Positions 36,265 to 45,250 of a stretch of DNA of 64,000 nucleotides are shown here, one piece after another. A model generated the notes under the pieces. That model did no database searches and had not been told where the DNA came from. It worked only from the letters and a program-made list of their open reading frames with translations. The stretch's first letter is position 1; every line of letters begins with the position of its first letter. Made by a program: the position numbers and the translations under genes. Origin of the DNA: Peribacillus folii (GTDB taxonomy: Bacteria; Bacillota; Bacilli; Bacillales; DSM-1321); contig NZ_JASJOM010000004.1 of assembly GCF_030271255.1 (NCBI RefSeq), positions 1 through 64,000 on the forward strand, given 5' to 3'.

Positions 36265-37135
36265 GAGTCAACTCAAATCTAGTTTTTTTCGAAATGTTCA
36301 CAATATTTAATTACAAGTGACGAACAATGACATATAAGTGGTTCTACCACATGCCCATCAAGCTAACAACGTATAATACTAGATACGAAATGATCCTTGT
36401 TTCAAAACTAGCGAGTGATGGCAAGATAAATGATTGGTGAATATTCAGCTATTCTATGACAATGGTATAAGTACCATTCAACGCCCTAAGTTAAATAAAC
36501 TCGAACGGGTAAGGGGCGTTACAAAGAAGGAAATTATTAATAACCATCGAATACTAAAAATATCTTTTAAAAATAACTTCGAGTCAGTTAGGAGCTTCTA
36601 TTAGGGCAGAATGAATCAAAATTAGAGGCAGTGTGTTCATCGGCGGTATGCTTTATCTACACCACTTCAAGATTCAACTGGCGTAACTTATGCATCATAT
36701 AAGAGGACCCTTTTTCATTCAAGACCTCGAACATCCTTCTAACAGGAATGCTGCCCCTTTAGTTCCATAAGAAAAAGATGTCGCAGGAACCTTATTGATT
36801 TAAACTTGCTCATGTTTTTACCGGTATGATTACATTTCATCTGTTAAACCAAATTCTGATGGCTCAAGCTCACACTAATAACCACAATATCAATCTATAA
36901 ATAAAAATATTAAGTGATATGTAACGCCATTTATACATTTAAAAAGCAAATTGGATTTTTTAATAGAATAATAAGCATATACCACTAGGAAGGAAGTTGC
37001 GGAAAAAATACATTTAAATACACTACCGTGAACCATAATAAGCCTACTCGAGAGTTGTTCTCGAATAGGCGCCCAGTCCAAACTATTTATTGCAATTTCT
37101 TTATCTTGTAACATATTATTACTCTAATAAAAGTG

Positions 37136-37596
37136 TCACTGAATGTCTACTTTTGAAAATGAGACATTCAAGCTGTTTCCGAATTCGGGTGCTTCTCTCA
37201 CCTCAGCCATTAACAAGGCTTGACCTATAATAATCCCTCCAAAACGTATCCCCCCTAATGAATACAAAAACTGCCATCGGAAGAAAAAAGAACCTAGAAA
37301 GTAAACAGATAAGTAGATAAGTTGATACCTGAATAAATCAAAGGAAATAGAATTATTGTTTTTGTTATACTTATTTGCATAAAAATCCCAAATAAAAAGT
37401 TCCCAATCATCATGGTTACACTATAGACAAACGGCATAATGCTAATCCATGAACCGTTCATACGAGTGATTTGTCCAAGGTGTTCGGCAAAGTAACTGTA
37501 TATAGTAAAAATAGTTGCATGGATGAAAACAACAGCTACGTTTGCTATCCACAGTTCAGGTTTACGCAATATGCTAAGCTGTTCCCCATAAAACAT
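37136..37596 (-). pseudogene. C-terminal remnant of an MFS transporter
   Basis: The open part (37294-37596) encodes four membrane helices of an arabinose-efflux-type MFS protein (LRKPELWIANVAVVFIHATI, FAEHLGQITRMNGSWISIM). After TAG the text continues in other frames: FFLPMAVFVFIRG, then IRFGGIIIGQALLMAEVREA, ending at TGA 37136. The N-terminal half is missing; the preserved start directly follows another gene's terminator (37613-37640), as expected after a deletion. Inactive. Confidence 0.7.
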
Positions 37597-37612
37597 TCTG
37601 CCAGAACACTAC

Positions 37613-37640
37613 AAAAAAGAAGAGCACCCCATGAATGCTC
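37613..37640 (-). terminator. minus-strand terminator
   Basis: Minus-strand stem GAGCA / TGCTC followed by TTCTTTTTT. It abuts the truncated MFS gene and probably belonged to a deleted neighbour. Confidence 0.5.
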
Positions 37641-37806
37641 CCCCTCCTTATGCACCGGCAAATTAATAATTTAAGCGAGAATAGCAGTTAAGAAAATGAT
37701 CATGTCTTAGGTAGTTAGAATAGTTATTCATTCTGTATATAAATAATCCAGAGCATTAATATTTAGACGCTTTAATTTTTTTAAGCTTAGTTTAACATTT
37801 AATCAC

Positions 37807-39087
37807 TTACGCAGAATGATGATCAGTACCTTTCTCTATCTGGGAGGTAGATGTATTCATGTTATGTTGAAATGGATCAAACATTTTTTCTCGGATAAAC
37901 AGTGCAGGAATAATTCCTGCTAAAGCATATGCAATCCCTAGCATGGCTAAGCCGAAGCCAATTGATTGTGCTTGCGATATAATACCAATACTAACAGGCG
38001 CAATTGCGGCACCAAATCTCCCAATGTTATACGCCCCTCCTACAGCTGTACCACGAATTTGTGTAGGGAAACTTTCACTCATGTACGTACCATTAACCCC
38101 ATATGGTGTACCGTAGAGAAATCCAAAGATAGTTAATAAGATGATAATATTAGCAGGTGTATGATACATGATGAGGAATGGCAAGAAAATGGCAGTGGAT
38201 ATACCACCAATGGCATATACTACGCGACGGCCAATTACATCTGCTAACCAACCTGCAAGAATTTTACCAAAAATCAATGCTGTATAAGTTCCGACAAGAT
38301 ATCCTGTCATCTTTTTAAAATCGAAGCCTAATTCCTGTACAAGATAAGTTGGAAGCCAAGACCCGACTCCATAAAAGCCAAATTGTAAAAAAGTTGAAGT
38401 GAAAATCCAGAACAAGAAAATGGCTCTGATTTTTGGATCTTTATAGATGGTCAACCATTCGTTAGTCTTAGCTTTTTTAGGATGTTTTTTCGCTTCTTTT
38501 TTAGCTTCTACCCACCCTTGAGGTTCTGGTATCTTACGTCTAATATAAATAGCCAAAACTACTGGCAAAATTGAGATGAAGTATAGCGGACGCCATCCGT
38601 AAAGCGGTAAGATCATATTTGCCAATAAAGCTGCAACTAAGTATCCTACTGAATAGGCTGCCTGTAATGATCCCAAAATCGTTGTTCGTTTTTTCGTTGG
38701 TACATATTCAGCCATGAGCATCATCACGATAGAATATTCCGCTCCTATCCCTATAGCAGAAATAAAGCGTACAATTACAAATTGCTCATAGGTTTGAACA
38801 AGTCCCAGTAAAGCGGTACCTATAGAGAAAAGCACCATCATATACGTTGCCATTTTCACCCGACCGTATCGATCTGATAACCAGCCACCAACGATACCGC
38901 CAAGCGCCATTCCTATTAAAGATATCGTGCCGAGGAACCCGGCCGTTGTTTTTGAAATGTGGAATTCATCCATTAAACTTGGTAAAGTTAAAGCTAGTAC
39001 CTGTATGTCCATTCCATCCACTACGAGTCCGATAAAACATGCGATGAAAACAATAATCCAAGATGGATTTGACTGCGTTTTTTCCAT
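37807..39087 (-). CDS. MFS transporter, aromatic acid:H+ symporter-like
   Basis: 426 residues, 12 membrane helices with a basic central loop (EAKKEAKKHPKKAKTNEW). The N-terminal FIGLVVDGMDIQVLALTLPS contains the conserved DG.D of the AAHS/BenK-PcaK group, followed by GGWLSDRYGRVKMA and the second-half repeat AGWLADVIGRRVVY. It imports an aromatic or dicarboxylic acid with H+. It has its own sigmaA promoter and the same RNA leader as the beta-ketoadipate-like operon directly upstream, so it is the likely uptake system of that pathway. A GGGGG-containing site (TAGGGGGATG...) lies about 10 nt before the ATG. Confidence 0.85.
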   Translation of the reverse strand: MEKTQSNPSWIIVFIACFIGLVVDGMDIQVLALTLPSLMDEFHISKTTAGFLGTISLIGMALGGIVGGWLSDRYGRVKMATYMMVLFSIGTALLGLVQTYEQFVIVRFISAIGIGAEYSIVMMLMAEYVPTKKRTTILGSLQAAYSVGYLVAALLANMILPLYGWRPLYFISILPVVLAIYIRRKIPEPQGWVEAKKEAKKHPKKAKTNEWLTIYKDPKIRAIFLFWIFTSTFLQFGFYGVGSWLPTYLVQELGFDFKKMTGYLVGTYTALIFGKILAGWLADVIGRRVVYAIGGISTAIFLPFLIMYHTPANIIILLTIFGFLYGTPYGVNGTYMSESFPTQIRGTAVGGAYNIGRFGAAIAPVSIGIISQAQSIGFGLAMLGIAYALAGIIPALFIREKMFDPFQHNMNTSTSQIEKGTDHHSA

Positions 39088-39190
39088 TTTTTCATCCCCC
39101 TATTTTGACCATAAAACGCTTACATTTCTGAGCCGAATTTTCTGAAAAACGTCTCTTGTTTGTGCTTAGAATATATTTTCCTAAAAAGAA

Positions 39191-39302
39191 TAAAAAAGGC
39201 CCCTTAAAAAGGTGAATACACAAAATGGCATCACTACTTTTTAAAAGGCCGGTCGTTTACTAATGTAAATTAAGAAAGGTTGTTTCTTAATCGTTAATAA
39301 AC
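39191..39302 (-). promoter_or_regulatory. structured RNA leader with terminator (copy 1)
   Basis: Read on the minus strand. Hairpin 39302-39255: P1 GTTTATTA / TAGTAAAC, internal loop AC / TACAT, P2 GATTAAGAAA / TTTCTTAATT, loop CAACC. Four nt later GGCCTTTTAAAAAG pairs with CTTTTTAAGGGGCC and six T follow: an intrinsic terminator 104 nt before the transporter start. The same layout with compensating base changes stands at 45251-45371. A 5' GCC next to P1 can pair with the first GGC of the terminator arm, suggesting competition between hairpin and terminator. Not recognised as a known riboswitch, T-box or RAT. Confidence 0.75.
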
Positions 39303-39342
39303 AGGCGTTCATTTTTTAGTTCGCTATAGTTATCTGAATATT

Positions 39343-39372
39343 ATTATATCTCTAAACCTATCATTCTTGCAA
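39343..39372 (-). promoter_or_regulatory. sigmaA promoter of the transporter gene
   Basis: Minus strand TTGCAA, 18-bp spacer, TATAAT. Transcription would start near 39336, about 35 nt before the conserved leader hairpin. Confidence 0.75.
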
Positions 39373-39402
39373 CATCGTTTTGAGAATAAAATATCGGCAA
39401 AA

Positions 39403-40596
39403 TTATAATTGGGTGTTTTCTATAATCGTAGAGATCCCTAATCCTCCAGCGATGCATAAAGTCACAAGGCCGTATTTCTTGTCAGTTCTTTCAAGCTCAT
39501 GGATCAGCTTCGTGAATAAAACTGCACCAGTTGCGCCGATTGGGTGACCCATCGCAATTGCTCCGCCATTAGGGTTGACTTTATTGATATCAAGTCCCAA
39601 TTCCTTAATACAGCCGAGTGCCTGTGACGCGAATGCTTCGTTTAGCTCGATGACATCGAGGTCATGAATCGATAGATTTGTTTGTTTTAGCGCCTTTAAT
39701 GTTGCATGAACAGGCCCCATTCCCATGAACTTTGGAGAGCAGCCAGCTGCAGCCTGTGCAATCACTCGTGCTTTGGGCCTGTAGCCGCGTTTAAGGGCTT
39801 CTTCCTCTGACATCACAAGCAACGCTGCAGCGCCATCATTACGCCCGCTTGAATTTCCAGCTGTTACACTTCCACCCTCTTTAAACACAGGCTTCAAGCC
39901 AGCAAGCTTATCCAATGAGGTTTGACGCAAATGCTCATCCGTTTTAAATTCAATCGTACCCTTTCTAGTCTTGATTTCATAGGTCACGATTTCCTTATCA
40001 AAGTATCCCTTCTCAATCGCATGCCGGGCATTTTCCTGACTTCTTAAGGCAAATTCATCCTGCTCTTTACGAGAGATTGAATACTTTTCAGCGATATTTT
40101 CCGCCGTTACACCCATGATTAAATCACCATAGGTTTCTCTTGGCTGAGATCCAGGCTGGCTTGCTGTATTTGGGTCTTTCAGAGAAGTATTCCCAGCAGT
40201 AACACCAAAACGCACCCCGTTTACATAATACGGCGCTGTGCTCATAGACTCCGCTCCGCCTGCAATAATGATATTGCTTAAACCACAGGCAATTTGCTGA
40301 GACGCGTTGTTAATGGCCTGTACACCCGATCCACATTGCCTATGTACGGTGTAGGCAGGAACCTCCTCAGGAAGTCCTGCACGAAGCGCTGCAACCCTCG
40401 CCAGATTTGAGACATCGGCGCTTTGCTTCGCCTGCCCCATGATGACTTCCTCAACTGTGCTTTTTTCTAGACCAGTGCGTGCCAATAATTCCCCAATAAC
40501 CTTTGCTCCAAGAAAATCTACCGTTTCATTTCCAAGTGCTCCGCCTAACTTTCCAATCGCAGTCCGAACAGAATCGATAATGACAACGTTTTTCAA
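39403..40596 (-). CDS. acyl-CoA thiolase (3-oxoadipyl-CoA thiolase candidate)
   Basis: A 397-residue thiolase. Active-site Cys88 in HRQCGSG, NEAFA (319-323), His351 in GGAIAMGHPIGATG and Cys381 in TLCIAGGLG: all three catalytic residues present. The degradative thiolase fold splits a 3-oxoacyl-CoA with CoA. As last gene of an operon with a CoA-transferase and a muconate-cycloisomerase-like enzyme, it probably cleaves 3-oxoadipyl-CoA to succinyl-CoA and acetyl-CoA (PcaF role). Sequence alone does not separate this from acetoacetyl-CoA thiolase. It lies 20 bp after the DUF3870 gene. Confidence 0.88.
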   Translation of the reverse strand: MKNVVIIDSVRTAIGKLGGALGNETVDFLGAKVIGELLARTGLEKSTVEEVIMGQAKQSADVSNLARVAALRAGLPEEVPAYTVHRQCGSGVQAINNASQQIACGLSNIIIAGGAESMSTAPYYVNGVRFGVTAGNTSLKDPNTASQPGSQPRETYGDLIMGVTAENIAEKYSISRKEQDEFALRSQENARHAIEKGYFDKEIVTYEIKTRKGTIEFKTDEHLRQTSLDKLAGLKPVFKEGGSVTAGNSSGRNDGAAALLVMSEEEALKRGYRPKARVIAQAAAGCSPKFMGMGPVHATLKALKQTNLSIHDLDVIELNEAFASQALGCIKELGLDINKVNPNGGAIAMGHPIGATGAVLFTKLIHELERTDKKYGLVTLCIAGGLGISTIIENTQL

Positions 40597-40616
40597 GACC
40601 CCATCCCCAATTGTTA

Positions 40617-40952
40617 TTATTTTTTTTGTAAAAAATTATCGTGATATTTTTGGTGGGCGACCTTTAGCGCGACAATCAGCGCCCCTTGAGATTGGATTAA
40701 AAAATCCTTTTCAATCCCCTTCAGAAGGGGGCTAATATCCTTGCTAAAATCGGCCCCAATCACAATCCGTTTTAAATAATCCTTTGCTAATTCCGTAATA
40801 AAAGTAGCGTCAGCATTCACGACAACATGATTTTGTTTTTGAATTTCAAGCATAACTCCTATTTGCTTATTGTTTTCGTACATCGGTGTGTTTTGTGGTG
40901 CTTTTGCATAAGTTGAAATAAAAACTGTGGGCATTCCCATGGAATTCGACAT
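40617..40952 (-). CDS. DUF3870 domain protein
   Basis: A 111-residue cytoplasmic protein. The start of the domain, TVFISTYAKAPQNTPMYENN, then VNADATFITELAKDYLKRIVIGAD and QGALIVALKVAHQKYHDNF, match the DUF3870 pattern as I know it (FI.GYAKLP ... DCT.AT.LA..F). No biochemical function is established. Here it lies inside a beta-ketoadipate-like operon in the place where muconolactone isomerase (CatC, a protein of similar size) would be expected. The start is ambiguous: the ATG at 40952 immediately abuts GAGAGG, while the ATG four codons later is 12 nt away. Confidence 0.75.
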   Translation of the reverse strand: MSNSMGMPTVFISTYAKAPQNTPMYENNKQIGVMLEIQKQNHVVVNADATFITELAKDYLKRIVIGADFSKDISPLLKGIEKDFLIQSQGALIVALKVAHQKYHDNFLQKK

Positions 40953-41006
40953 CCTCTCAAGAATATTGATTTTATTGTATCAAAACTCTCGAAAAAAAAT
41001 GAAAGT

Positions 41007-42143
41007 TTACTTTAAACTTAAACTGTAGGAATAATCCCTTGCGTAATGCTTCACTTTATCCAAATCGATCTCCATTCCGAAGCCTGGTCCGTCTGGAATA
41101 ATAATTTCAAAGTTTTCGAATTGGATTTCATCAGTTGTAATGCGATCCTTAAATAACAATGGCCCGAAAATCTCGGTCCCAAATTCAAATTCTGAGATCG
41201 TCGCATATACGGCTGCACAGGCTGCTGTTCCTAGACTTGATTCAATCATAGTGCCACCATATAATCCAAAGCCAGCTCCCTCAGCGATTGCCGCTACCTT
41301 TTTTGTTTCCAGTAATCCGCCATGCTTACATGGTTTAAGAGCAATACAATTTCCATAGCGGTGTTTCGTAATTTGGAAGACATCCTGTACAGAATTAGCC
41401 GCCTCATCGGCCATAATGGGCACCATGAACCGCTCTGTCAAGCGAGCCATACCTTCATAATTCCAGGTTGGAAGCGGCTGCTCTACCATAGACACTCCTC
41501 CTGCCTGTAGCTTCTCAATACAATAATTGGCTGTTGTTTCATCCCATGCCTGGTTGACGTCAACTGTCACGCGGGCCTTATCACCAACTGCTGCAATGAT
41601 TTTCAAGACATGATCGACATTTTTAAAAGGATCACCTTTACCAATTTTCAATTTAAAAATCTTGTGTCGCTTTTGACGTAAAAATTCTTTTGCTTCTTCA
41701 ATATCTTTTCCCGTATCACCGCTGGCAAGTGTCCAAGCAAGCGGTAAGGAGTCATGGATTTTTCCGCCCAATAGCTCATAAGCCGGGACGTTTTTACTTT
41801 TAGCCACTAAATCAATCAGCGCTTCTTCAACTACCGCTTTTGCAAAATTGTTTCCTCTAACAACTTTTGAAACCTCAAACATGATTTTTGAAAAATCGGC
41901 TAGTTCCTTGCCAATTATATGCGGTGTAATATATTGATCAATGTTAGCCTTGATGGCTTCCACCGTACCTTCACCGTAAGAGGCACCGCCAATGGTTGCC
42001 ACTTCTGACCAGCCTTCTTGGCCCGCTTCATTTGTAATTCGGGCAACCACAATCGACTGCGCTGTAATGGTGTGCATCGCCAGTTGATGAGGGCGTACCG
42101 TTGGAATATCTAGTATATATATATCTACTGAACGTATCATCAT
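41007..42143 (-). CDS. enolase-superfamily enzyme, muconate cycloisomerase-like
   Basis: A 378-residue member of the muconate lactonizing subgroup. N-terminal capping domain 1-130; barrel with KxK acid/base pair Lys164/Lys166 (FKLKIG), metal ligands Asp195 (VTVDVNQAW), Glu221 (VEQPLP), Asp246 (ADEAAN), opposite base Lys270 (ALKPCKHGG) and Glu301 (GTMIESSLGTAA). These residues suit reversible lactonisation of cis,cis-muconate to muconolactone. Related subgroups (o-succinylbenzoate synthase, dipeptide epimerase, N-succinylamino-acid racemase) share the residues, so the assignment rests on the operon. There is no catechol dioxygenase gene beside it. Confidence 0.82.
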   Translation of the reverse strand: MMIRSVDIYILDIPTVRPHQLAMHTITAQSIVVARITNEAGQEGWSEVATIGGASYGEGTVEAIKANIDQYITPHIIGKELADFSKIMFEVSKVVRGNNFAKAVVEEALIDLVAKSKNVPAYELLGGKIHDSLPLAWTLASGDTGKDIEEAKEFLRQKRHKIFKLKIGKGDPFKNVDHVLKIIAAVGDKARVTVDVNQAWDETTANYCIEKLQAGGVSMVEQPLPTWNYEGMARLTERFMVPIMADEAANSVQDVFQITKHRYGNCIALKPCKHGGLLETKKVAAIAEGAGFGLYGGTMIESSLGTAACAAVYATISEFEFGTEIFGPLLFKDRITTDEIQFENFEIIIPDGPGFGMEIDLDKVKHYARDYSYSLSLK

Positions 42144-42301
42144 CTATTCATCTCCAAGCTGTTCTGTAAAATGAAACTTCTATCAGTCTGGTTTTGCTTC
42201 ATCCCCATTGATAATTAGCTGAACTAATCGGGCCATTATGTGCAGTTGAACACCGCCGCTCTTCATTATCTGGTCAGAATCCGAAGGAAGCCTACTGCCC
42301 G

Positions 42302-42943
42302 TTAATCTGCGATGAAATCTGCTTCTGTTTTGGCCCGAACCTCTTCAATCGTCACGCCTGGCATTAATTCGATCAGTCTTAATGATTGGTCAACTACTTT
42401 GAACACGGCTAATTCGGTAATAATCATGTCAACACTTCTTGTCGACGTGATAGGATACGTGCATTCTTTGAGAATCTTGCTGCTTCCGTCCTTATTTGTA
42501 TGGGTCATAGCAAGAATGACTTTCTTCGCCCCAACGAGCAAATCCATCGCTCCTCCAACACCCATGATATTTTTACCAGGGACGGCCCAGTTTGCGATGA
42601 CGCCTGTTTGGTCTACCTGCAGGACACCAAGTATTGCCACATCGATATGGCCGCCGCGAATCATGGCAAATGAATTGGCACTGTTAAAATACGATGCGCC
42701 AATCGCTTCGCCAACCGGCAATTTTCCAGCATTTACGAGATTCGGGTCAATGTCTTCTTCCTCAACATCGGTAACACCTAGAAGTCCATTTTCAGTGTGT
42801 AAAAAAACTTTGTCATCGTGGATATATTCTGCAACGAGGGTTGGTATTCCGATTCCTAAGTTAACGGTGCATGGTCCTGTTAATTCCTTAGCAGTGCGTG
42901 CTGCAATCATATGCTGTATGGCTTTTTTATCTAATACGTTCAA
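42302..42943 (-). CDS. 3-oxoacid CoA-transferase subunit B
   Basis: A 213-residue beta subunit of a succinyl-CoA:3-ketoacid CoA-transferase. The catalytic Glu51 lies in LHTENGLLGV; NLGIGIPTLVAEY at the N-terminus and GGAMDLLVGAKKVILAM match the family. It overlaps the A subunit by 4 nt (ATGA-type coupling). In this operon it likely activates 3-oxoadipate to its CoA ester (PcaJ/CatJ role); acetoacetate is the alternative substrate. A 158-bp gap separates it from the cycloisomerase-like gene. Confidence 0.9.
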   Translation of the reverse strand: MNVLDKKAIQHMIAARTAKELTGPCTVNLGIGIPTLVAEYIHDDKVFLHTENGLLGVTDVEEEDIDPNLVNAGKLPVGEAIGASYFNSANSFAMIRGGHIDVAILGVLQVDQTGVIANWAVPGKNIMGVGGAMDLLVGAKKVILAMTHTNKDGSSKILKECTYPITSTRSVDMIITELAVFKVVDQSLRLIELMPGVTIEEVRAKTEADFIAD

Positions 42944-43626
42944 TTCTGTACAACACCTTTCCTTGTCAATACTTGCTGTGCTTCAACAATATAATCAACA
43001 TATAAGTGAGGGGTAACAATTTCTTCTGGTGAAAGCTCGCTCGGCTGCACAATTTCGTCTACTTCAACAATGACGATGTCTGCAGCAGTCGCCATAACTG
43101 GATTGAAGTTTTGTGCTGTTTTGTAATAAACGAGATTGCCGAGCGTATCCGCTTTATGTGCGCGAATAATGGCCACATTGGCAGTAAGAGCAGGTTCAAA
43201 AATATACTTCACACCATTAATCTCGCGCTCCTCCTTCGATTCAGCAAGCTGTGTACCCACACCAGTTTTTGTATAATATCCTCCTATACCAGCACCGCCT
43301 GCACGCATCGATTCAGCAAGCGTCCCCTGCGGAAGTAATTGGAGCTCAATTTCACCTTTTTGATACTTATCACCAACATCACGGTTGCTTGTAAAATAAG
43401 AGCCTATCCCTTTTTTAATTTTGCTTTGATTCAGCAGGATTCCCAAGCCTTTACCAGACTCGCCCAGGTTATTACTGATGATCGTTAAATCCTTAACATC
43501 TTTTTTTGTTAATCCGTCTATTAAAGTTAACGGTGCGCCAATTAAGCCAAAGCCCCCAACCATGATCGTATCGCCATCTTTTACACATGCTAATGCAACT
43601 TGAATATCAGTTTTGATCTTTGACAT
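42940..43626 (-). CDS. 3-oxoacid CoA-transferase subunit A
   Basis: A 228-residue alpha subunit. The glycine-rich CoA-binding motif is VGGFGLIGAP (about 23-32), followed by NNLGESGKGLGIL and GGAGIGGYYTKTGVGT, as in PcaI/ScoA/AtoD. It forms a heterotetramer with the B subunit encoded immediately downstream. Start ATG 43626 follows GGGGGG by about 6 nt. Role in activation of 3-oxoadipate is inferred from the neighbours. Confidence 0.9.
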   Translation of the reverse strand: MSKIKTDIQVALACVKDGDTIMVGGFGLIGAPLTLIDGLTKKDVKDLTIISNNLGESGKGLGILLNQSKIKKGIGSYFTSNRDVGDKYQKGEIELQLLPQGTLAESMRAGGAGIGGYYTKTGVGTQLAESKEEREINGVKYIFEPALTANVAIIRAHKADTLGNLVYYKTAQNFNPVMATAADIVIVEVDEIVQPSELSPEEIVTPHLYVDYIVEAQQVLTRKGVVQN

Positions 43627-43640
43627 GTCAGTCCCCCCTT

Positions 43641-44363
43641 TTATTGACCTGTGCCTTGTAAAGAATCGCTTAGTTCAAACCATGTTGGAATGCCTGCTGT
43701 CAGGATGCAAATGAAGCCGAGATCAGCCAAATCAGCTTCCGAAACGCCTGCCTGCCTTGCTTTTTCAATCCATGGCACGGCGTCCTTGCCTCTAAGCTCA
43801 ACAATGTAATTTCCGACCATTGCTAAATGCTTATAGCGAGTTGGAACTTTTCCGTTAGAAAGTATTTTTTCCTTTATGGCCTGATCTTTTTTGGATTTGA
43901 TTAGTTCTAATGTTTCCACAATGAAACTAGTATCTTCATTTTCCATCCATGTGACGATGGTGGAGATTATTTCTTCGATTGATTCGGGTTCATTTGATGG
44001 CTGATCGACCATTACTCCTTTAAGCTCAAGCGCATAGGAGACAGCTTCTAATGAAGCTTTCATTGATGCTGTACCGTTGTACAGGTATGCAATAAGAAAG
44101 TATTCCACCAATTCAGGAATAGATAGACCGTGGTCAATTGCACCTTTCGTATGGTAGACCATGCTGCGTGCATAAAGTCTAGCCGCATTCATACTAGCAA
44201 TCAGCACATCTTTTTCCTTGCGGGACAGTACCGCGTCAAGGAACGCTTCGCCCCTAATATCTGTATATGTATCAAGCATTTGCGGGCTGTAATCATGCAT
44301 TTTTTGAACCCAGTCGGGCACTATATCATAGACTTCTTTAAAATAAGCTAAGCCTTTACTCAT
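43641..44363 (-). CDS. carboxymuconolactone decarboxylase (CMD) family protein
   Basis: A 240-residue all-helical protein with two CMD/AhpD-like units. The first unit has ARSMVYHTKGAIDHGLSIPE ELVEYFLIAYLYNGTAS with His71 and His78; the second (about 165-230) ends in LADLGFICILTAGIPTWFEL. The redox CxxC of AhpD is absent, so a peroxidase role is unlikely. In the protocatechuate branch PcaC decarboxylates gamma-carboxymuconolactone to the enol-lactone; in this operon the protein could do that or replace the missing muconolactone isomerase. It overlaps the hydrolase gene by 8 nt. Precise reaction unknown. Confidence 0.72.
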   Translation of the reverse strand: MSKGLAYFKEVYDIVPDWVQKMHDYSPQMLDTYTDIRGEAFLDAVLSRKEKDVLIASMNAARLYARSMVYHTKGAIDHGLSIPELVEYFLIAYLYNGTASMKASLEAVSYALELKGVMVDQPSNEPESIEEIISTIVTWMENEDTSFIVETLELIKSKKDQAIKEKILSNGKVPTRYKHLAMVGNYIVELRGKDAVPWIEKARQAGVSEADLADLGFICILTAGIPTWFELSDSLQGTGQ

Positions 44364-45204
44364 TTGGAATCAGCCTCCTTTTTAAAAATGAGTCGATAAA
44401 GTCGTTGATGTCCTCTCTATTTTCAAACACCATGGTGTAATGGTTGCATCCTGAGATGACTGTTTCGATGGATGGAGTGCTCGCTTGTGTTTCCTCATAA
44501 TCACTTAGAAAAAATAAAGGCGGCATTTTGCCAATATCGCCTGCTGCGTAAACGAGGAGCAACGGGCAAGAGATGTTTGAACACACTTCCTTTGGATCAT
44601 ATTGGTAAAAGCTCTCGAAATCTGCTAGTATGTTAGACTCCGTTGATTTATTTTCCCAATGATCGACAACAGGTCCGACTTCATATTCAACAGTCTCCTG
44701 CATGATATCATTCCAAGTAACTCCAAGATTGCTGTAGATTCCTTTGATTTCTTCAACATAATGTTCCTTTGATTGATATTCTTTGCTTAATCTCCCAAGA
44801 GACGGCATTACAATTGCCTGCTGATGGTCAGACATTTTTGCCGCTCCGTCTAGGAGAACTACCGCTTTCACTGAATTCAGCTTGCTCGCCACGATCGATG
44901 AAATAAATGCGCCCATGGAGTGTCCAAGTAAAATAGGATCCTCAATCTTCAGTTCTTTGATAAGGCGAAGGATGTCTTCAGCGTGTTTAAAGATCGATGG
45001 TTCTTGGTCTGTTTCCCCGCTGTCGCCGCGTCCTCGGAGATCTACAGCAATAAAGCGGTATTCCCCTTTAAATCTTTCAGCATAATAATGCATATTTTTA
45101 TGAGTTCCTGTCAGGCCGTGAAGCGCTATAATCGGACCCTTCTCACCAGGGTAATCCGCTATCTTAATCTCATAGCCATTAATGGTTTTCTTATAAAGTT
45201 CCAT
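44356..45204 (-). CDS. alpha/beta hydrolase, enol-lactonase candidate
   Basis: A 282-residue single-domain hydrolase. Oxyanion-hole HGLTGT (29-34), nucleophile Ser96 in GHSMGA, acid Asp223 in YAAGDIG and His255 in SGCNHYT complete the triad. Size and motif order match 3-oxoadipate enol-lactone hydrolase (PcaD/CatD), which would fit the following genes; other lactone or ester substrates are possible. It is the first gene of the seven-gene operon and starts 46 nt after the terminator of the RNA leader. AAGAGGTG lies 8 nt before ATG 45204. Confidence 0.8.
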   Translation of the reverse strand: MELYKKTINGYEIKIADYPGEKGPIIALHGLTGTHKNMHYYAERFKGEYRFIAVDLRGRGDSGETDQEPSIFKHAEDILRLIKELKIEDPILLGHSMGAFISSIVASKLNSVKAVVLLDGAAKMSDHQQAIVMPSLGRLSKEYQSKEHYVEEIKGIYSNLGVTWNDIMQETVEYEVGPVVDHWENKSTESNILADFESFYQYDPKEVCSNISCPLLLVYAAGDIGKMPPLFFLSDYEETQASTPSIETVISGCNHYTMVFENREDINDFIDSFLKRRLIPNE

Positions 45205-45250
45205 CTTGTAAGCACCTCTTTTATAGTATTGCTATTAAACACAAAGACAA

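Larger units (their letters stand above)
35943..37135. other. operator region and decayed DNA upstream of GH65 operon
   Basis: 35943-36270 is the operon control region with three AAACGTTT-centred operators and a cre-like site. 36300-37135 holds no gene I can support. Minus-strand fragments near 36660-36830 (VPATSFSYGTKGAAFL, then RMFEVLNEKGSSYMMHKLRQ with a frame change) look like the end of a lost gene. A 74-codon minus ORF at 36890-37114 spans a 12-bp hairpin and lacks a ribosome site. Confidence 0.4.

Noticed and set aside
36437-36604. Plus-strand 55-codon frame starting GTG near the GH65 promoter
   Set aside because: No ribosome site; amino-acid pattern not convincing; region otherwise decayed.
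36890-37114. 74-codon minus-strand ORF
   Set aside because: Weak start signal and it spans a 12-bp hairpin (GCCTA...TAGGC); probably intergenic.
39191-39302. Leader read as a BglG/LicT RAT, T-box or ANTAR target
   Set aside because: No RAT consensus overlapping the terminator, no T-box AGGGTGG sequence, and the loops are five nucleotides rather than the ANTAR hexaloop with fixed A and G.
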